A stretch of 64,000 nt of DNA from Corynebacterium aquatimens (GTDB lineage: Bacteria; Actinomycetota; Actinomycetes; Mycobacteriales; Mycobacteriaceae), in the NCBI RefSeq assembly GCF_030408395.1, contig NZ_CP046980.1, forward strand, positions 1,116,001 to 1,180,000. Reading direction: 5' to 3'. Position 1 is the stretch's first letter. Each line of letters opens with the position of its first letter. Of this stretch, positions 61,303 through 64,000 are shown piece by piece. The position numbers were made by a program, and so were the translations under genes. The notes under the pieces were generated by a model, which worked only from the letters and a program-made list of their open reading frames with translations, ran no database searches and was not told where the DNA came from.

Positions 61303-61807
61303 AGGATTGCCCACCGCCATCACGGTCGATTCCGTCGTAGCGAGCGGAAAAGCAGAGGGCCTGCGTGTCGCGGTTGTGTACACGGCGTGGAACGAGGGGA
61401 TCGTCGATAAGCTGCGCGCACGCGCTGAAGACACCGCCAGGGCCGTGGGCGCGAAGGTGGAGAGTTTCTGCGTAGCGGGTGCCTTAGAAATTCCCGTCGT
61501 GGCGCAGGCCGCGGCGCGGCGCTTTGACGCTGTTGTCGCGTTGGGATGCGTCATCCGCGGTGACACAGCCCACTTTGACTACGTCTGCGATTCGGTGACT
61601 GAGGGCTTGACCCGCGTTGCATTGGACGAGGAGATTCCCGTTGGCAACGGCGTGCTGACCGTTGAAAATGAGCAGCAAGCGCACGACCGAGCGGGTGGAG
61701 CGGACGCGAAAGAAGACAAAGGCGCCGAAGCGATGCTCGCCGCCCTCCACACAGCCGGCGTGCTTGCCCGGGTGAGGAGCTTTCCCGGTGAGACGGGCAG
61801 AAAGTAG
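61292..61807 (+). CDS. ribH: Lumazine synthase (6,7-dimethyl-8-ribityllumazine synthase)
   Basis: 171 residues from ATG 61292 with GGAGGA 5 nt upstream, inside the end of rib[19 protein letters not shown] is the N-terminal strand with the aromatic Trp. The motifs [40 protein letters not shown], and [20 protein letters not shown] follow. His in TAHFDYV is the catalytic base. Complete. Confidence 0.96.
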   Translation: MAAKGLPTAITVDSVVASGKAEGLRVAVVYTAWNEGIVDKLRARAEDTARAVGAKVESFCVAGALEIPVVAQAAARRFDAVVALGCVIRGDTAHFDYVCDSVTEGLTRVALDEEIPVGNGVLTVENEQQAHDRAGGADAKEDKGAEAMLAALHTAGVLARVRSFPGETGRK

Positions 61808-61810
61808 CAT
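61805..61810 (+). promoter_or_regulatory. -10 box implying leaderless start
   Basis: TAGCAT ends 6 nt before GTG 61817 and 9 nt before ATG 61820; it overlaps the ribH stop region. A leaderless GTG start is plausible. Confidence 0.4.
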
Positions 61811-61816
61811 GGTGCG

Positions 61817-62362
61817 GTGATGGCTGAGAACGAAACGACGAATGCGCAAACAAGCGTGAGCAAAGACCAACGTATCGCGCTGTACAACGCGGCGGACCCG
61901 CACGCGGTGATCACGACGAAGCCGTGGGAGCTGGAGATTGCCTCCGCGTATTTGAAGAAAATCGCGATCGCTGCCGTGGTGGTGCTGATGGCCGTGCACA
62001 TCTTCATGGGCGTCATGCTGGATGTTGAATTCACGGGTGTGACCGTGACTACCACCGACAAGCTGGCCTTCCCCGGCGTGGGACTGATCTTGTCCGTTCT
62101 TGCCTGGTTTATGCTCACCCGACCTCGGGTGCGCGCGAACGCAGACGGGGTGGAAGTTCGCAACATCGTGGGCACGCGTTTCTACCCGTGGGTGGTCATT
62201 TACGGCCTGACATTCCCGCGTGGTGCGCGGATGGCGCGGCTTGAGCTTCCCGAGTTTGAGTACGTGCCGCTGTGGGCGATTCAGGCTGGCGACAAAGAGC
62301 GCGCAGTGGAATCCGTCGAGCGATTCCGCGAGCTCGAAGCCCGCTACATGCCCGAAGAGTAG
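61817..62362 (+). CDS. Membrane protein with bacterial PH-like domain
   Basis: 181 residues (180 from ATG 61820). A polar N-terminus is followed by two membrane helices at about 48-68 and 86-101, then a C-terminal PH-like fold: RPRVRANADGVEVRNIVGTR, YPWVVIYGLTFPRGARMARL, and FEYVPLWAIQAGDKERAVES. This matches the family of the mycobacterial low-molecular-weight antigen CFP-6, also encoded near rib genes. Role unknown. Good codon use and a conserved place between ribH and uvrC make it a firm gene. Confidence 0.85.
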   Translation: MMAENETTNAQTSVSKDQRIALYNAADPHAVITTKPWELEIASAYLKKIAIAAVVVLMAVHIFMGVMLDVEFTGVTVTTTDKLAFPGVGLILSVLAWFMLTRPRVRANADGVEVRNIVGTRFYPWVVIYGLTFPRGARMARLELPEFEYVPLWAIQAGDKERAVESVERFRELEARYMPEE

Positions 62363-62372
62363 AAGCTGATCC

Positions 62373-64000
62373 GTGGCTAATCCTCAGTCATATAGGCCCG
62401 CGCCAGGCAGCATTCCCACTGAGCCGGGGGTGTACAAATTCCGCGACTCCGCCGGGCGCGTGGTGTACGTGGGCAAGGCAAAGAACCTTCGGGCACGGTT
62501 GAACAACTATTTCCAGCCACCCGCGCAACTGCATCCACGGACGCGCCAAATGGTCTTCGCAGCCTCCAGCGTGGAATGGACCGTCGTCGCCAGCGAGGTC
62601 GAGGCCCTTCAGCTTGAGTACACGTGGATCAAGCGCTTCGACCCGTGGTTCAACGTCATGTACCGCGATGACAAGACGTACCCGATGCTCGCGGTCAGCG
62701 TGGGGGAGACCTACCCCCGGGCGTTCTTCTACCGTGGCCCGCGCCGCAAAGGAGTACGTTACTTCGGGCCGTTTTCCCACGCGTGGGCAGTGCGTGAAAC
62801 GCTCGACCTATTGACGCGGGTGTTTCCCGTGCGGACCTGCTCCAAAGGCGTCTTCAACCGTCATGAGCAACTCGGCCGCCCTTGCCTTTTGGGCTACATC
62901 GACAAGTGCGCCGCCCCATGCGTGGGCAGGGTGAACGAAGAGGAATACGACGAGATTGTCGCGGGCTTCATGGCGTTCATGTCGGGCCGCACAGATGCGG
63001 TGGTCAAAGGGCTCAACGCGCAGATGCTCGAGGCGAGCGCGAATCTAGAGTTTGAGAAAGCAGCGCGGCTTCGCGACGACCTGGGGGCCGTGAACAAGGT
63101 GATGGAAAAGCAGACCGTCGTTTTGAGCATCGACACCGACGCGGACATCATCGCCTTCGACACGGATGAACTGGAAGCCGCCGTACAGATTTTCACCGTG
63201 CGTGAAGGCAGGATTCGCTCACAGCGCGGCTGGGTCGTGGAAAAGACTGGTGATGAACCGGGCAGCATGGAGCGCCGCGCAGAGGGAGAAGAAGATCCAG
63301 CTTTGCCGGAGCTGATGCAGAACTTCTTGGTGCAGTACTATTCCGACGCCGTGGAACGGGCGGAATTAGAAGCCGCTGAAGACCGGCGACTGGCGGAGAA
63401 AAAGGTGCGGCGGCGCGGCGTGGACCAGGAGTCGCACGCCAAAGCGCGTCCACCAATGCCGGTGCCGCGAGAGATCCTCGTCGAAAAGCTGCCAGCGGAA
63501 CTCGAAGAGACCACCGCGTTGCTGGAGAAACTCCGCGGGGGCCCAGTGGCCATCCGCGTCCCGCAACGAGGCGACAAAAAATCTTTGATGGACACCGTTT
63601 CCCGCAACGCGCGGGAGGCCCTTCGGCAACACAAGCTCAAGCGGGTGGGCGATCTGACGGCACGCAGCCAGGCGATCCAGGACATCCAGGACGCGCTGGG
63701 GATGGATGAAGCCCCGTTGCGCATTGAGTGCACCGATATTTCCCACATCCAAGGCACGGACGTGGTGGCCAGCTTGGTGGTTTTTGAAGACGGTCTGCCC
63801 AAAAAGGCCGACTACCGGCGTTACCGGATCAAAGAAGCTGCCGGCGATGGCCGCAGCAACGACGTTGGATCGATCGCGGAGGTAACGCGCAGGCGTTTCA
63901 AGCACCACGCGGAAGACCGCTTAGCAAACCCCGAAGACGCCAGCCTGGACACGACGGCGTTTGAGGACGAAGAATCAGACGGCGTGGTGGAATCGACCGG
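62373..64000 (+). CDS. uvrC: Excinuclease ABC subunit C, 3' end outside window
   Basis: UvrC makes the two incisions in nucleotide excision repair. The frame opens at GTG 62373 ([20 protein letters not shown]) and runs to the window edge, 542 residues of an expected 650-700. The GIY-YIG nuclease is at about 15-95: [20 protein letters not shown]. The conserved [17 protein letters not shown] follows, then a UVR motif [20 protein letters not shown] at about 230. The RNase H-like C-terminal endonuclease begins with [20 protein letters not shown]. The final Glu/Asp-rich stretch at about 525-540 looks like an insert. The HhH end lies outside. Confidence 0.97.
   Translation, partial: MANPQSYRPAPGSIPTEPGVYKFRDSAGRVVYVGKAKNLRARLNNYFQPPAQLHPRTRQMVFAASSVEWTVVASEVEALQLEYTWIKRFDPWFNVMYRDDKTYPMLAVSVGETYPRAFFYRGPRRKGVRYFGPFSHAWAVRETLDLLTRVFPVRTCSKGVFNRHEQLGRPCLLGYIDKCAAPCVGRVNEEEYDEIVAGFMAFMSGRTDAVVKGLNAQMLEASANLEFEKAARLRDDLGAVNKVMEKQTVVLSIDTDADIIAFDTDELEAAVQIFTVREGRIRSQRGWVVEKTGDEPGSMERRAEGEEDPALPELMQNFLVQYYSDAVERAELEAAEDRRLAEKKVRRRGVDQESHAKARPPMPVPREILVEKLPAELEETTALLEKLRGGPVAIRVPQRGDKKSLMDTVSRNAREALRQHKLKRVGDLTARSQAIQDIQDALGMDEAPLRIECTDISHIQGTDVVASLVVFEDGLPKKADYRRYRIKEAAGDGRSNDVGSIAEVTRRRFKHHAEDRLANPEDASLDTTAFEDEESDGVVEST

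Overview
The window is 64 kb of gene-dense bacterial chromosome of moderately high GC. Almost every gene belongs to the conserved core of a mycolic-acid actinobacterium. The mIHF-type nucleoid gene, a bifunctional RSH next to apt, an actinobacterial PriA lacking a P-loop, the mycobacterial-type long pyrF, a single-chain L-serine dehydratase, and a McbR-type operator in front of metK together point to Corynebacterium. The species cannot be named from sequence reading alone. No rRNA, tRNA, insertion sequence, prophage or CRISPR array was seen.

Layout, left to right. (1) 1-9016: 3' part of ruvB, then secD-secF, an orphan peptide-binding lipoprotein, apt and rel. (2) 9017-17671: a structured gap, a small secreted Lys/Glu-rich protein and a membrane cyclophilin on the minus strand; a metallo-beta-lactamase-fold hydrolase and hisS on the plus strand; a HipB/HipA-like module; then, on the minus strand, sdaA, a CBS protein with an N-terminal HEPN-like region, and a zinc metallopeptidase. 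(3) 17799-28868: aspS, an APH-like kinase, rarA, an unknown membrane-anchored protein, alaS, ruvX, mltG, aroE. (4) 28908-37438: a small secreted protein and a prepilin-peptidase-like gene diverge from an unusual array of inverted 14-bp repeats; then aroC-aroK-aroB-aroQ-pepQ-efp-nusB and a PPK2 kinase. (5) 37646-47440: a SRPBCC-SDR fusion on the minus strand and the pyrimidine operon pyrR-pyrB-pyrC-carA-carB-pyrF. (6) 47703-57703: mihF-gmk-rpoZ-coaBC-metK, a remarkable acidic repeat protein, then priA-fmt-rsmB. (7) 57739-64000: rpe, the riboflavin genes ribD-ribE-ribBA-ribH, a PH-domain membrane protein and the 5' part of uvrC.

Functionally the window groups Holliday-junction and nucleotide-excision repair (ruvB, ruvX, rarA, uvrC, priA), Sec export, stringent response and purine salvage, tRNA charging (hisS, aspS, alaS), the shikimate pathway, de novo UMP synthesis, riboflavin and CoA cofactor synthesis, and methionine/SAM. 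Close spacing and 1-11 nt overlaps indicate long polycistrons.

Three regulatory signals are readable directly. A PyrR-type RNA hairpin covers the pyrR ribosome binding site. A TAGAC-N6-GTCTA operator lies inside the metK promoter. About ten start codons sit 6-8 nt after a TANNNT -10 box, which implies leaderless transcripts. The most unusual items are the 449-residue protein at 51758-53107 (fourteen 13-residue DxDxDG loops followed by 21 uninterrupted heptads, with no signal peptide), the helically phased inverted repeat array at 29617-29868, the possible HEPN-CBS protein, and a Pro/Glu/Ala repeat tail on NusB.
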